A stretch of 64,000 nucleotides of DNA from Candidatus Pseudoruminococcus merdavium. Lineage in GTDB: Bacteria > Bacillota > Clostridia > Oscillospirales > Ruminococcaceae. Shown in pieces: positions 1 to 7,198 of the stretch. Location: positions 1-64,000 of the forward strand of contig CAJFSS010000006.1 of assembly GCA_904419745.1 (NCBI GenBank), in the 5' to 3' direction. The translations under genes and the position numbers were made by a program. The notes beneath the pieces were generated by a model. It was given only the letters and a program-made list of their open reading frames with translations. It did not search any database and was not told the origin of the DNA. Every line of letters begins with the position of its first letter. Position 1 is the first letter of the stretch.

Positions 1-28
1 ATTTCGCTAAATTTTAATTTAGCGAAAT
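1..28. repeat. Perfect inverted repeat at window edge
   Basis: Twelve-base arms (ATTTCGCTAAAT / ATTTAGCGAAAT) are separated by four bases. There is no clear T-run on the right, so it is not an obvious terminator for a plus-strand gene ending to the left. It could be an operator or promoter element of a gene outside the window, or part of a convergent terminator. The neighbouring context on the left is missing. Confidence 0.5.
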
Positions 29-75
29 AATTACATTTATTGTTTTCGGCTCCCTATCCCTAATTTCAAAATCAA

Positions 76-107
76 AACCCTCCGGGATACAACTATCCCG
101 GAGGGTT
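76..107 (-). terminator. Rho-independent terminator of the YesL-like gene
   Basis: A perfect 14-bp GC-rich stem with a 4-nt loop sits 12 nt past the stop codon of the 119-1066 gene. Read on the minus strand it is followed by a T-rich stretch (TTTTGATTTTG). Confidence 0.8.
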
Positions 108-118
108 GCACAAGACTA

Positions 119-1066
119 TCAATGCTGGGGAGGGATTTCCTTTTCATTTTCTTGGGTAACAGGAACCTCACCGTCCGAATCATTCCCATTCATCTCCTGT
201 TCCTGAGACGAGAATGCGTTTTCGGATTCTGACTGCTGAGAACTCATAACTTTTTTTACCGGTAGATAATCAAAAGAATGCTCATTCATTTCAGCAAGTT
301 TCTGTTTTTCCATTTCTTCCTGATACTCTTCATCATAATAATGAAGCACTTTTTCTTCCGGATGCTGTTCGTAATAGCGGTCAATCATGTATTTTTTGAC
401 CAATGGATACACATTAAAAGTTATGATAAACCCAATGGTAGAAACTGCAATCGGAATTAGGAAGACAATGGTAAACGGGAAATAACGGTAAAGGAGAAAA
501 GAAAGAACTCCAACAATTGCCAGTGTAATTATATTGGTTTTCAATCCCAAAATAACAAATAAAAGAGAATTTTTATAGATCTGGCCAAGTTTTAAATCAA
601 AAGTAATCATAATCAGATGAAAATAAAAATTCATTACAACAAAGGCAACTAAAACGGCAATGCAAATGATCATCAAAATCATCAAAGCACCGTTTCCCGT
701 TCTCTGGATCATTTTGGAATACAACCCAATGGAGACACAACACAAAGCAATAATCGCTCCATTAATCAAACTGGATACAAATGCTTGTTTCCAGTTTTTT
801 ACCGCTGCATCAAAGAAATCCGACATCATGAACGTATGCTCTTCCCTAGCATAACTGCGGAGTACATATACAAAACCCGCAGTCGCAGGGCCAATTGTGA
901 CAATTGGAAGGCAGCAGATTAAGTAGAGGAGGTTTAATTGAACAAGTTTTGTGAATTTTCTAAAGTAAAGCTCAAAGAAGAGAAAAAAACGTTTCTTTTT
1001 GGGTTGATTCTTCTCTACTCCGGGACCTGGCTTATTATATCCAGTTAACGTATTAAAAAGACTCAA
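119..1066 (-). CDS. DUF624 / YesL-family membrane protein
   Basis: A 315-residue integral membrane protein. A lysine/arginine-rich N-terminal stretch is followed by a hydrophobic segment near residue 45 with PATAGFVYVLR, typical of the DUF624/YesL family, and about four further membrane segments up to residue 220. The cytoplasmic C-terminal tail is long and acidic/glutamine-rich. In other Firmicutes YesL-like genes often lie beside carbohydrate-uptake or two-component genes, but no such partner is visible here, so its role is unknown. An AGGAG-like ribosome site precedes the ATG, and a strong terminator follows. The family call rests on the N-terminal pattern and length; the molecular function is not known for the family. 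Confidence 0.7.
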   Translation of the reverse strand: MSLFNTLTGYNKPGPGVEKNQPKKKRFFLFFELYFRKFTKLVQLNLLYLICCLPIVTIGPATAGFVYVLRSYAREEHTFMMSDFFDAAVKNWKQAFVSSLINGAIIALCCVSIGLYSKMIQRTGNGALMILMIICIAVLVAFVVMNFYFHLIMITFDLKLGQIYKNSLLFVILGLKTNIITLAIVGVLSFLLYRYFPFTIVFLIPIAVSTIGFIITFNVYPLVKKYMIDRYYEQHPEEKVLHYYDEEYQEEMEKQKLAEMNEHSFDYLPVKKVMSSQQSESENAFSSQEQEMNGNDSDGEVPVTQENEKEIPPQH

Positions 1067-1132
1067 AATTTACCACTCCTTGTTTTCTTAAAACCGCAAA
1101 AAACTAATGATCGCCAGTTCTGGGCAAAGACA

Positions 1133-2023
1133 TTATCTGCTTTTCAAATTAGCACGCGGATGATAACGGTTATAAACATCTTTAAATTTGTTTTTTACCA
1201 CCTGTGCATAAATTTGTGTAGAGGAGATATCAGCATGTCCCAGCATTTCCTGAATATCCTTTAACTGTGCGCCATTTTCAAGCAAATGGGCTGCAAATGA
1301 ATGCCGAAGCGTATGCGGTGTAATTTCCGTTTTAATATGGCTGATTTCAGCATATGATTTTATTATTTTCCAAAAGCCCTGCCTTGTCAACCTTTTCCCA
1401 TTTAAATTTACAAAAAGTGCATGATTCTCCTCTACAGGGATAATTTTTCCGCGGACGCGGTTGATGTAATCCGATAAAACCTCCAACGCCTCTGGATAAA
1501 TTGGAAGCGTACGTTTGATATGCCCACCCTGGCAATTTAAAATCCCTACCGACAAATTCACATCTTCAATATCGAGTGCAATCAGCTCAGAAACACGCAA
1601 TCCTGTGGCATAAAGAAGTTCTAACATAGCTTTATCCCGGCAGCCCTTCGGATCCATCTCATCCGGAGCTTTCAGTAACATGTCCACTTCTTTTGTAGTA
1701 AGAATGGTGGGGATCTTTTTGGGGATTTTTTTCGTTTTTATGGAACGGATTGGGTTTTCTTCTATGTATCCTTTTGCCAATAGATACTGATAAAAGCTTC
1801 TCAGAGATGCGATATTTCTTGTAATTGTGGAATCGCTTTTCCCCTCTTCTTTCAGATATCTCATATAGTCTTCGACCATTTGGGACGTCACATCAAAAAA
1901 GTCATGCGTTCCCAAGTAATTAGAAAAATGTGTAATATCTCGCAGATATGAATCCAACGTATTGGGGGAAGAATGCTTATATTCCGTTAAATATTCCCGA
2001 TATTCATCAATAAATTCCCGCAT
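1133..2023 (-). CDS. xerD: Tyrosine recombinase XerD-type
   Basis: A 296-residue site-specific tyrosine recombinase. The N-terminal SAM-like core-binding domain (residues 1-85) starts with FIDEYREYLTEYKHSSPNT. The C-terminal catalytic domain carries the expected R-H-R-H-Y set: Arg in TGLRVSELIAL, HTLRHSFAAHLL, LGHADISSTQIY with the nucleophilic Tyr in QIYAQV. Length and motifs match XerD, which with XerC resolves chromosome dimers at dif. No integrase-type neighbours or attachment sites are visible, so a housekeeping role is preferred over a phage or transposon integrase. It is followed by a SpoIIM-like gene in the upstream direction, a pairing common in Clostridia. Confidence 0.9.
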   Translation of the reverse strand: MREFIDEYREYLTEYKHSSPNTLDSYLRDITHFSNYLGTHDFFDVTSQMVEDYMRYLKEEGKSDSTITRNIASLRSFYQYLLAKGYIEENPIRSIKTKKIPKKIPTILTTKEVDMLLKAPDEMDPKGCRDKAMLELLYATGLRVSELIALDIEDVNLSVGILNCQGGHIKRTLPIYPEALEVLSDYINRVRGKIIPVEENHALFVNLNGKRLTRQGFWKIIKSYAEISHIKTEITPHTLRHSFAAHLLENGAQLKDIQEMLGHADISSTQIYAQVVKNKFKDVYNRYHPRANLKSR

Positions 2024-2060
2024 AAGTACCCTTCCCTCTTTTTCAACTTACAACAGCTTT

Positions 2061-2726
2061 TTATAGCTTAAAAAATACAAGAAACCCCGTACTAATCCCT
2101 GTGCATATCAGTAGCAATACCAGTGAAACCACCGCAAAAAAAAGATATCTTGCGGAATACTTCTGAATGGAAAGTCCCGCATGTTCTTCGTTTTTATCTT
2201 CAGAAGACAAGCGTCGAAAGCAATGAATCGAAAACTTCCACGCTTCTCTGCAAGCATACAGCATGGTAACCATTCCCACAACAGCCCCCGGGAACACTAC
2301 AAACGCGCTGTATAAAATACCTTTTCCGCCATACTGCGCATATAAATACCCCATACAGGCCCCAATTCCAAGCCCTCGAAAAATAGGGACAAATAAAATA
2401 AGCGGCTGCGAAAGAGCACAAGTACCACAAAAATATAAAACGACAAAAGTCACCAGCAAAGGAAAACACTGATAGTAATAAGCATAAAAAAAGCCCTGAC
2501 CAGTAGTTTGGTTTGTGAGTACAATACCTGTCAATTTGGAAAAATTATCAACCAAATATTGAGAAGCCCCGCTTTTAATCAATACGGTTCCCATTGTTAA
2601 TCCAGCCAAAAACAACAATCCAAACAACGAGAAGTAGTAAGTATCATGCCAGACAAACCCTCTTTGTGCATGACGTTTGTCAGACGAAACACGTTCTAAG
2701 CTAAGTCTTGTACTACTTCTTTGCAT
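2061..2726 (-). CDS. Stage II sporulation protein M-like membrane protein
   Basis: A 221-residue polytopic membrane protein with about five hydrophobic segments (near residues 30-50, 85-100, 110-130, 140-160 and 190-215). The LFLAGLTMGTVL segment, the RGLGIGACMGYLY segment and the final hydrophobic anchor resemble SpoIIM, a component of the peptidoglycan-degrading DMP complex that drives engulfment during sporulation. SpoIID and SpoIIP partners are not in this window. The ATG is preceded by an AAAGGATGAG ribosome site. The neighbouring xerD lies 37 nt downstream on the same strand and may be co-transcribed. Confidence is moderate because the family is recognised from the overall pattern, not from an exact motif. 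Confidence 0.6.
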   Translation of the reverse strand: MQRSSTRLSLERVSSDKRHAQRGFVWHDTYYFSLFGLLFLAGLTMGTVLIKSGASQYLVDNFSKLTGIVLTNQTTGQGFFYAYYYQCFPLLVTFVVLYFCGTCALSQPLILFVPIFRGLGIGACMGYLYAQYGGKGILYSAFVVFPGAVVGMVTMLYACREAWKFSIHCFRRLSSEDKNEEHAGLSIQKYSARYLFFAVVSLVLLLICTGISTGFLVFFKL

Positions 2727-3257
2727 TGTTACTCATCCTTTTCCTTTTGATACCTAATTTATATTCTCAAAAGAAAAGGATTATTCCCCTTCAGCTTGGG
2801 CAATTTTTGTTGACCATATTTTATAAAGTTGACAGTAATAATATAATACAAATTTCATTTGATAGCAACAAAACAGGTGAAATCCAAATAAAATTCGGCA
2901 GAAAACCACAAAGAAACCAAGGAGTGCATTATGTAACCTATCTAAATTTTATGTAAATAGTATTATGTATACTTAAAAATTGTTATGTTACCTTCGGCTT
3001 ATCATTTGGGCTATGGACCGATTTCCCGTGCTTGATTTTAGAAATAATTTCAAAATCCTTGATATTTGCAGAAACATACACTTCTGGATTCTTTTCAGTT
3101 CTACGGTTGCCCGTTCCGTTTTTGATACAACCCATAGTCAAATAATAAATAATATTGGGTTTGTCCTCCCCCCTATCAATGCCACATCTCTTATCGGTCA
3201 AGACCTTTTGTCTATCCCTCGGTTCAACTGGGGGAGTTCGCTCTGGAAACAAAAAAA
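2727..3257. other. AT-rich spacer with a possible remnant ORF
   Basis: About 530 bases without a convincing gene. The left half is AT-rich and should hold the promoter of the SpoIIM-like gene. On the minus strand positions 2983-3267 are open for 94 codons, but the first codons are made by the scfB terminator hairpin and there is no ribosome site. The body of the ORF, with segments such as GIDRGEDKPNIIYY and CIKNGTGNRRTEKNPEV, reads more like protein than a chance frame, so it may be the decayed end of a former gene, perhaps from a mobile element. I could not assign it to a family. Confidence 0.35.
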
Positions 3258-3292
3258 TCCCCATCATGACATATAATTGTCATGATGGGGAT
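3258..3292 (-). terminator. Terminator downstream of scfB
   Basis: A stem of about 13 bp (AATCCCCATCATGAC paired with its complement) is followed on the minus strand by seven T residues. It lies 18 nt past the scfB stop codon and ends the tgt-yajC-scfA-scfB gene run. Confidence 0.85.
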
Positions 3293-3309
3293 TCGGATTT
3301 TAAAATAAT

Positions 3310-4668
3310 TTATTCTGCAAGCGCCGCCTTTATCATGATTGCACATTCAAGACGTTTTTTCTCTAATTCACAGGCCAACTTATGGGAATGGAGCAGATCC
3401 CCTGCATACTGGACGTTATTCGCGTTACAACCACCGCTGCAATAGAATTTTGCCCAGCAGTTTTGACAGTCTTTTTTATCATATACCGTAGTATGTGCAA
3501 AACGTTCTTTCATGTTTAAATCCAGGGAATCATCCAGGACACTTCCCATTTTCCACTCAGGATTTCCTACGAATTGATGACAGGGATAGACATCGCCATC
3601 TGGAGTGACTGCAACATATTCATTGCCGCAACCGCATCCACGAAGTCGTTTAATAGCGCATGGGCCCTGATCCAAGTCAATCATAAAATGGAAGAAATTG
3701 ATGGATTCCCCATTCCGCTTATGCTCGATAATTTTTTGAGACAGCTTTTCATATTCTGCAAAAATCTCCGGCAGATCCTCTTCTGTGAGAGTATAATCAT
3801 ATTTCGGATCAGAAACCACCGGCTCCACAGAAATCTGGTCAAACCCCTCCTGATAGAGATGCTCCACATCCTGTGTAAAATCTTTATTGAACTTCGTAAA
3901 AGTTCCCCGGACATAATACTGATCATGTCCCCGCTTTTCCACCAGATGCTTGTATTTGTCGATAATGGCATTGTAGCTTCCCGTACCATCCACACGTACT
4001 CGCAAACGATCGTTGACTTCCGGGCGGCCATCAATGGAAAGGACAACATTGGACATTTCTTGATTGATGAAATCAATTTTATCATCTGTTAAAAGCATTC
4101 CATTGGTTGTAATTGTGAAACGGAAATTTTTATTATATTTTTTTTCTTCTTCTCTGGCATATTTCACAACTTGCTTTACAACATCAAAATTCATCAGAGG
4201 TTCCCCACCGAAAAAGTCCAATTCCAAGTTATGTCTGCCCTGAGAATGTTTAATCAAAAAATCAATTGCTTTTTTTCCCACTTCCAAAGGCATATACTTT
4301 CTGCCCTCACCAAAATCTCCGGTTGAGGCAAAACAGTACTTACACCGCAAATTACAATCATGTGCGATATGGAGACACATGGCCTTAATCGGTGCCGAAA
4401 CCATTAAATTTGAAAACTGTGCATAATCATCAGAGGAAAACAGCTGTCCAGCCTGATAAAGTGTATAGAGTTCCTGGTAGCAAGCAATAATATCCTGCTC
4501 TGCGTAATCCTTCTTCAGCGCTTCGATTGCCTGCTTAGGACAATTCTCTGTCATATTTTCATCCAGATAATCCAGTAAAGCATAAGACAGTTCATCGACG
4601 ACATGAACCGCCCCGCTGTTAACATCGAGTACGATATAGTATCCGTTCAAGTAGTATTTATGTATCAT
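3310..4668 (-). CDS. scfB: Radical SAM maturase of the SCIFF ranthipeptide
   Basis: A 452-residue radical SAM/SPASM enzyme that installs thioether links in the SCIFF precursor peptide encoded just upstream. The first ~90 residues resemble a peptide-recognition element (YYLNGYYIVLDVNSGAVHVV). The SAM-binding iron-sulfur motif is DCNLRCKYC near residue 110, followed by FGGEPLMNF. The SPASM domain near residues 340-430 is cysteine-rich (GPCAIKRLRGCGCG, YPCHQF, DCQNCWAKFYCSGGC) and should hold two auxiliary [4Fe-4S] clusters. The order scfA-scfB is diagnostic in Clostridia, where the system is nearly universal although its biological role is unresolved. The start ATG fits family length. Confidence 0.95.
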   Translation of the reverse strand: MIHKYYLNGYYIVLDVNSGAVHVVDELSYALLDYLDENMTENCPKQAIEALKKDYAEQDIIACYQELYTLYQAGQLFSSDDYAQFSNLMVSAPIKAMCLHIAHDCNLRCKYCFASTGDFGEGRKYMPLEVGKKAIDFLIKHSQGRHNLELDFFGGEPLMNFDVVKQVVKYAREEEKKYNKNFRFTITTNGMLLTDDKIDFINQEMSNVVLSIDGRPEVNDRLRVRVDGTGSYNAIIDKYKHLVEKRGHDQYYVRGTFTKFNKDFTQDVEHLYQEGFDQISVEPVVSDPKYDYTLTEEDLPEIFAEYEKLSQKIIEHKRNGESINFFHFMIDLDQGPCAIKRLRGCGCGNEYVAVTPDGDVYPCHQFVGNPEWKMGSVLDDSLDLNMKERFAHTTVYDKKDCQNCWAKFYCSGGCNANNVQYAGDLLHSHKLACELEKKRLECAIMIKAALAE

Positions 4669-4749
4669 CCTATTCCCTGCCTTATCCCATAAATATAAGG
4701 GACAGCAATCTGCCCCTTACATTGTTTCGTATTTGATTTTAAAAAATAC

Positions 4750-4887
4750 TTACTTTTCACATTTCTGGTTTGCAACTGTGCAGGATGTCTTGCAAGCAGA
4801 CTGGCAGGACGCCTGGCATTCACCGCAACCACCTTTTACAGCAGACTCTTTCAGGTTTGCTTTATTTAAAGTTTTGATGTGAGTCAT
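4750..4887 (-). CDS. scfA: SCIFF ranthipeptide precursor
   Basis: A 45-residue precursor peptide, shorter than usual ORF cut-offs. The leader MTHIKTLNKANLKESAVKGG is followed by a core with six cysteines (Cys21, 24, 28, 32, 36 and 43) spaced CGEC, ASC, SAC, TSC and NQKC. This is the family hallmark: six cysteines in forty-five residues. The GGAGGTAATTT ribosome site is strong and the start is unambiguous. It lies 82 nt ahead of scfB, whose product should crosslink these cysteines to nearby residues as thioethers. No protease-transporter gene follows. Confidence 0.95.
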   Translation of the reverse strand: MTHIKTLNKANLKESAVKGGCGECQASCQSACKTSCTVANQKCEK

Positions 4888-4951
4888 AATAAATTACCTC
4901 CGTTGCTCAGTATTGTGTCCTTATTATAGCATACCTATTGGGACGATTCAA

Positions 4952-5371
4952 TCATTTCCGGCGTTTTTTTCGATTTACACCAAAAAATCCTCCTAATCCG
5001 GCTGGTAATAGGCAGAGTAACAATTTGACAAAGCCAATTGTGCCAAATCCCGTCTGAGTAAAAAGCGCCCCAAATATGGCGACAAGGAAAAAACATAGGA
5101 GGCCTACTCCCCCGCCAATAAGGAGTCCTTTTTCTTTGGAAATACGAGCTGCTATATATCCTCCTAAAAAAGCGCAAAGCGCTATGATTACACAGGCAAC
5201 GCTCACCAATAAAGAGTCGCCAAGGTCTTTATTCATAAGCAGAAAAGACAGCACGGCAATGCATAAAAAGAAACATATGAAAAAAATCGCAGCCCCTACT
5301 AAAAGTGGTTTTCCCCATTTGAATAAAACTGTTTTTTCCGGCCTTGCCGATTTTGCCTGTGGTGTCCTCAT
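4952..5371 (-). CDS. TIGR04086-family membrane protein
   Basis: A 139-residue membrane protein with four hydrophobic helices (about residues 24-45, 55-75, 83-105 and 110-130), a basic N-terminus and a basic C-terminus (NRKKRRK). In Clostridia this small family is found between yajC and the SCIFF genes, exactly as here. Its function is unknown; the position suggests a link with membrane protein export or SCIFF handling, but that is inference. I place the start at the ATG at 5371, 9 nt from a GGGGG stretch that would act as the ribosome site, not at the TTG three codons earlier. That G-stretch lies in the outer stem of a large palindrome. Confidence 0.75.
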   Translation of the reverse strand: MRTPQAKSARPEKTVLFKWGKPLLVGAAIFFICFFLCIAVLSFLLMNKDLGDSLLVSVACVIIALCAFLGGYIAARISKEKGLLIGGGVGLLCFFLVAIFGALFTQTGFGTIGFVKLLLCLLPAGLGGFFGVNRKKRRK

Positions 5372-5380
5372 ATAAAACAA

Positions 5381-5428
5381 CCCCCATTTTTCATATCATT
5401 GGTACCAATGATATGAAAAAACAGGGGG
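5381..5428. repeat. 34-nt perfect palindrome between yajC and the TIGR04086 gene
   Basis: Two 17-base arms meet at GGTACC with no loop, flanked by CCCCC and GGGGG that extend the helix after a small internal mismatch. Read on the minus strand it lies 26 nt after the yajC stop and is followed by TTGTTTTAT, so it may act as a leaky terminator. It also buries the G-rich ribosome site of the next gene. Confidence 0.7.
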
Positions 5429-5453
5429 TGTTATGACAAGCATGTTGAACCGA

Positions 5454-5795
5454 TTACGCTTCGTCGTGAATGGTATTGTTGACCTGGACAGACCACCGTG
5501 CAATACGGATTTTGCTTCTGTCCGTACCAGTTTCAATGACAACGGTGTCGTCTCTCAAACTGACAACACGGCCAATAATGCCTCCGGTTGTCACAATCTC
5601 ATCGCCGACCTGCAGGTCACTACGCATCTTTTGTATTTCTTTTTCTTTTTTCTTCTGTGGACGAATCAGGAGAAAATAGAACACAACGATCATCAGTGCA
5701 ATTGGCAAAAGATTGATTAAGAAAAAAGAAATAGAACTGCCTCCAGCAGCTGCCTCTGACGATGCCGCAGCATCCAAAAGGAACTGGTTTATCAT
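5454..5795 (-). CDS. yajC: Preprotein translocase subunit YajC
   Basis: A 113-residue single-pass membrane protein. One hydrophobic segment (about residues 24-43, ending FYFLLIRPQKKKEKE) is followed by a small soluble domain with MRSDLQVGDEIVTTGGIIGRV, the conserved YajC signature. YajC associates with SecDF and SecYEG in the cytoplasmic membrane and assists protein export. The GGAGGT ribosome site supports the ATG. It lies 67 nt downstream of tgt, the usual tgt-yajC pairing of Gram-positive bacteria. secDF is not in the window. Confidence 0.95.
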   Translation of the reverse strand: MINQFLLDAAASSEAAAGGSSISFFLINLLPIALMIVVFYFLLIRPQKKKEKEIQKMRSDLQVGDEIVTTGGIIGRVVSLRDDTVVIETGTDRSKIRIARWSVQVNNTIHDEA

Positions 5796-5862
5796 GTGGT
5801 GTACACCTCCAAAAAAATTGACATTTCATATTATACAGGTTTGGACGTGCCGTTGCAAGCCT

Positions 5863-6993
5863 TTAAATTCTTTTCCCCAAAATATTCACGTATTTTTTAT
5901 AAAAATCCTCATACCTTCCCTGGTCAAGCGCTTCCCGAATTTTTTCCATCAAAGTATTATAAAAGTACAGGTTATGCATCACAGCAAGTCGCATGGCAAG
6001 CATTTCGTTCGCCTTAAATAAATGGCGCAGATAAGCACGGGTAAATTTCTGGCAGGTAGGGCATGTACATTCCTCATCAATTGGAAGCAAATCCCGCTCA
6101 TATTTCGCATTCATAATATTTCGGATACCGGACCAGGTAAATAAATGCCCATGACGCGCATTACGGCTGGGCATGACACAGTCAAACAAATCCACACCCC
6201 GATAAACGGCTTCGAGAATATTCACCGGAGTTCCCACGCCCATGAGATAACGCGGCTTATCCTGCGGCATGTACGGTTCTACGGCTCCGATGATGCGGTA
6301 CATATCCTCAGCCGGTTCTCCTACGGCTAATCCTCCAATGGCATAGCCATCCAAATCCAATTTCGCAATTTCCTGCATATGGCGGATACGAAGGTCATCA
6401 TAAATGCATCCCTGATTGATCCCAAACAACATCTGGTGAGGATTGATCGTATCGTGCAGGGAGTTTAAACGAGCCATCTCCTCCTTACAGCGATACAGCC
6501 ACCGTACCGTACGTTCACAGGACTGTGCAGAATATTCATAAGTAGAGGGGTTCTCCACACATTCATCAAATGCCATCGCAATTGTGGATCCAAGATTGGA
6601 TTGAATTTGCATACTCTCCTCAGGTCCCATAAAAATACGTTTTCCATCAATATGAGAGGAAAAATAGACGCCTTCCTCCTTTATTTTCCGAAGGCCTGCA
6701 AGAGAAAAGACCTGGAATCCTCCACTATCTGTTAGGATTGGGCCTTTCCAACCAATAAAACGATGCAATCCCCCGAGATCGTGGATGAGTTTATCTCCCG
6801 GACGTAAATGGAGATGATAAGTGTTGCAGAGCTCTACCTGACATTTCAGCTCCACCAAATCAAAAGAGGAAATCCCCCCCTTGATTGCGCCACAGGTACC
6901 CACGTTCATAAAAGCTGGAGTTTGAACAGTTCCATGGACTGTCTCAAATATGCCTCTGCGGGCATTTCCTTCCTTTTTTATAATCTTCAGCAT
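5863..6993 (-). CDS. tgt: tRNA-guanine transglycosylase
   Basis: A 376-residue enzyme that exchanges guanine-34 of GUN-anticodon tRNAs for the queuine precursor preQ1. It is a TIM barrel with the catalytic Asp in ILTDSGGFQVFSL, the nucleophile region near FDCVMPSRNARHG, and a C-terminal zinc site (CTCPTCQKFTRAYLRHL). Length is typical for bacterial Tgt. No queuosine biosynthesis genes (queA, queCDEF) are next to it. It is the first gene of the run leading into yajC and the SCIFF genes. Confidence 0.96.
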   Translation of the reverse strand: MLKIIKKEGNARRGIFETVHGTVQTPAFMNVGTCGAIKGGISSFDLVELKCQVELCNTYHLHLRPGDKLIHDLGGLHRFIGWKGPILTDSGGFQVFSLAGLRKIKEEGVYFSSHIDGKRIFMGPEESMQIQSNLGSTIAMAFDECVENPSTYEYSAQSCERTVRWLYRCKEEMARLNSLHDTINPHQMLFGINQGCIYDDLRIRHMQEIAKLDLDGYAIGGLAVGEPAEDMYRIIGAVEPYMPQDKPRYLMGVGTPVNILEAVYRGVDLFDCVMPSRNARHGHLFTWSGIRNIMNAKYERDLLPIDEECTCPTCQKFTRAYLRHLFKANEMLAMRLAVMHNLYFYNTLMEKIREALDQGRYEDFYKKYVNILGKRI

Positions 6994-7110
6994 TAAGACA
7001 CCTCAATAAAATGGAATACTTTCCTGCATATTCTATCATATTTTTCACAAAAAGAACACCAAAAAATTCTTTCCGCCAAAAACTCTGGAAAAACAGGCAA
7101 ACAGCAACAC

Positions 7111-7147
7111 AAAGCCGCTGGAACTGCTGAAAAATCCCAGCGGCTTT
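7111..7147 (-). terminator. Terminator downstream of the AhpF-like gene
   Basis: An 11-bp stem, AAAGCCGCTGG with its complement, around a 15-nt loop. It lies about 50 nt past the stop codon of the 7199-8839 gene and before tgt. Confidence 0.7.
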
Positions 7148-7198
7148 ATGTGGTCTTTCTGCTTTTACCTTCCGGAAGTATTATGATACTGTACCCGA

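Noticed and set aside
1133-2023. Tyrosine recombinase as an integrase of a mobile element
   Set aside because: Length and motifs fit XerD; there are no attachment-site repeats, excisionase or cargo genes next to it.
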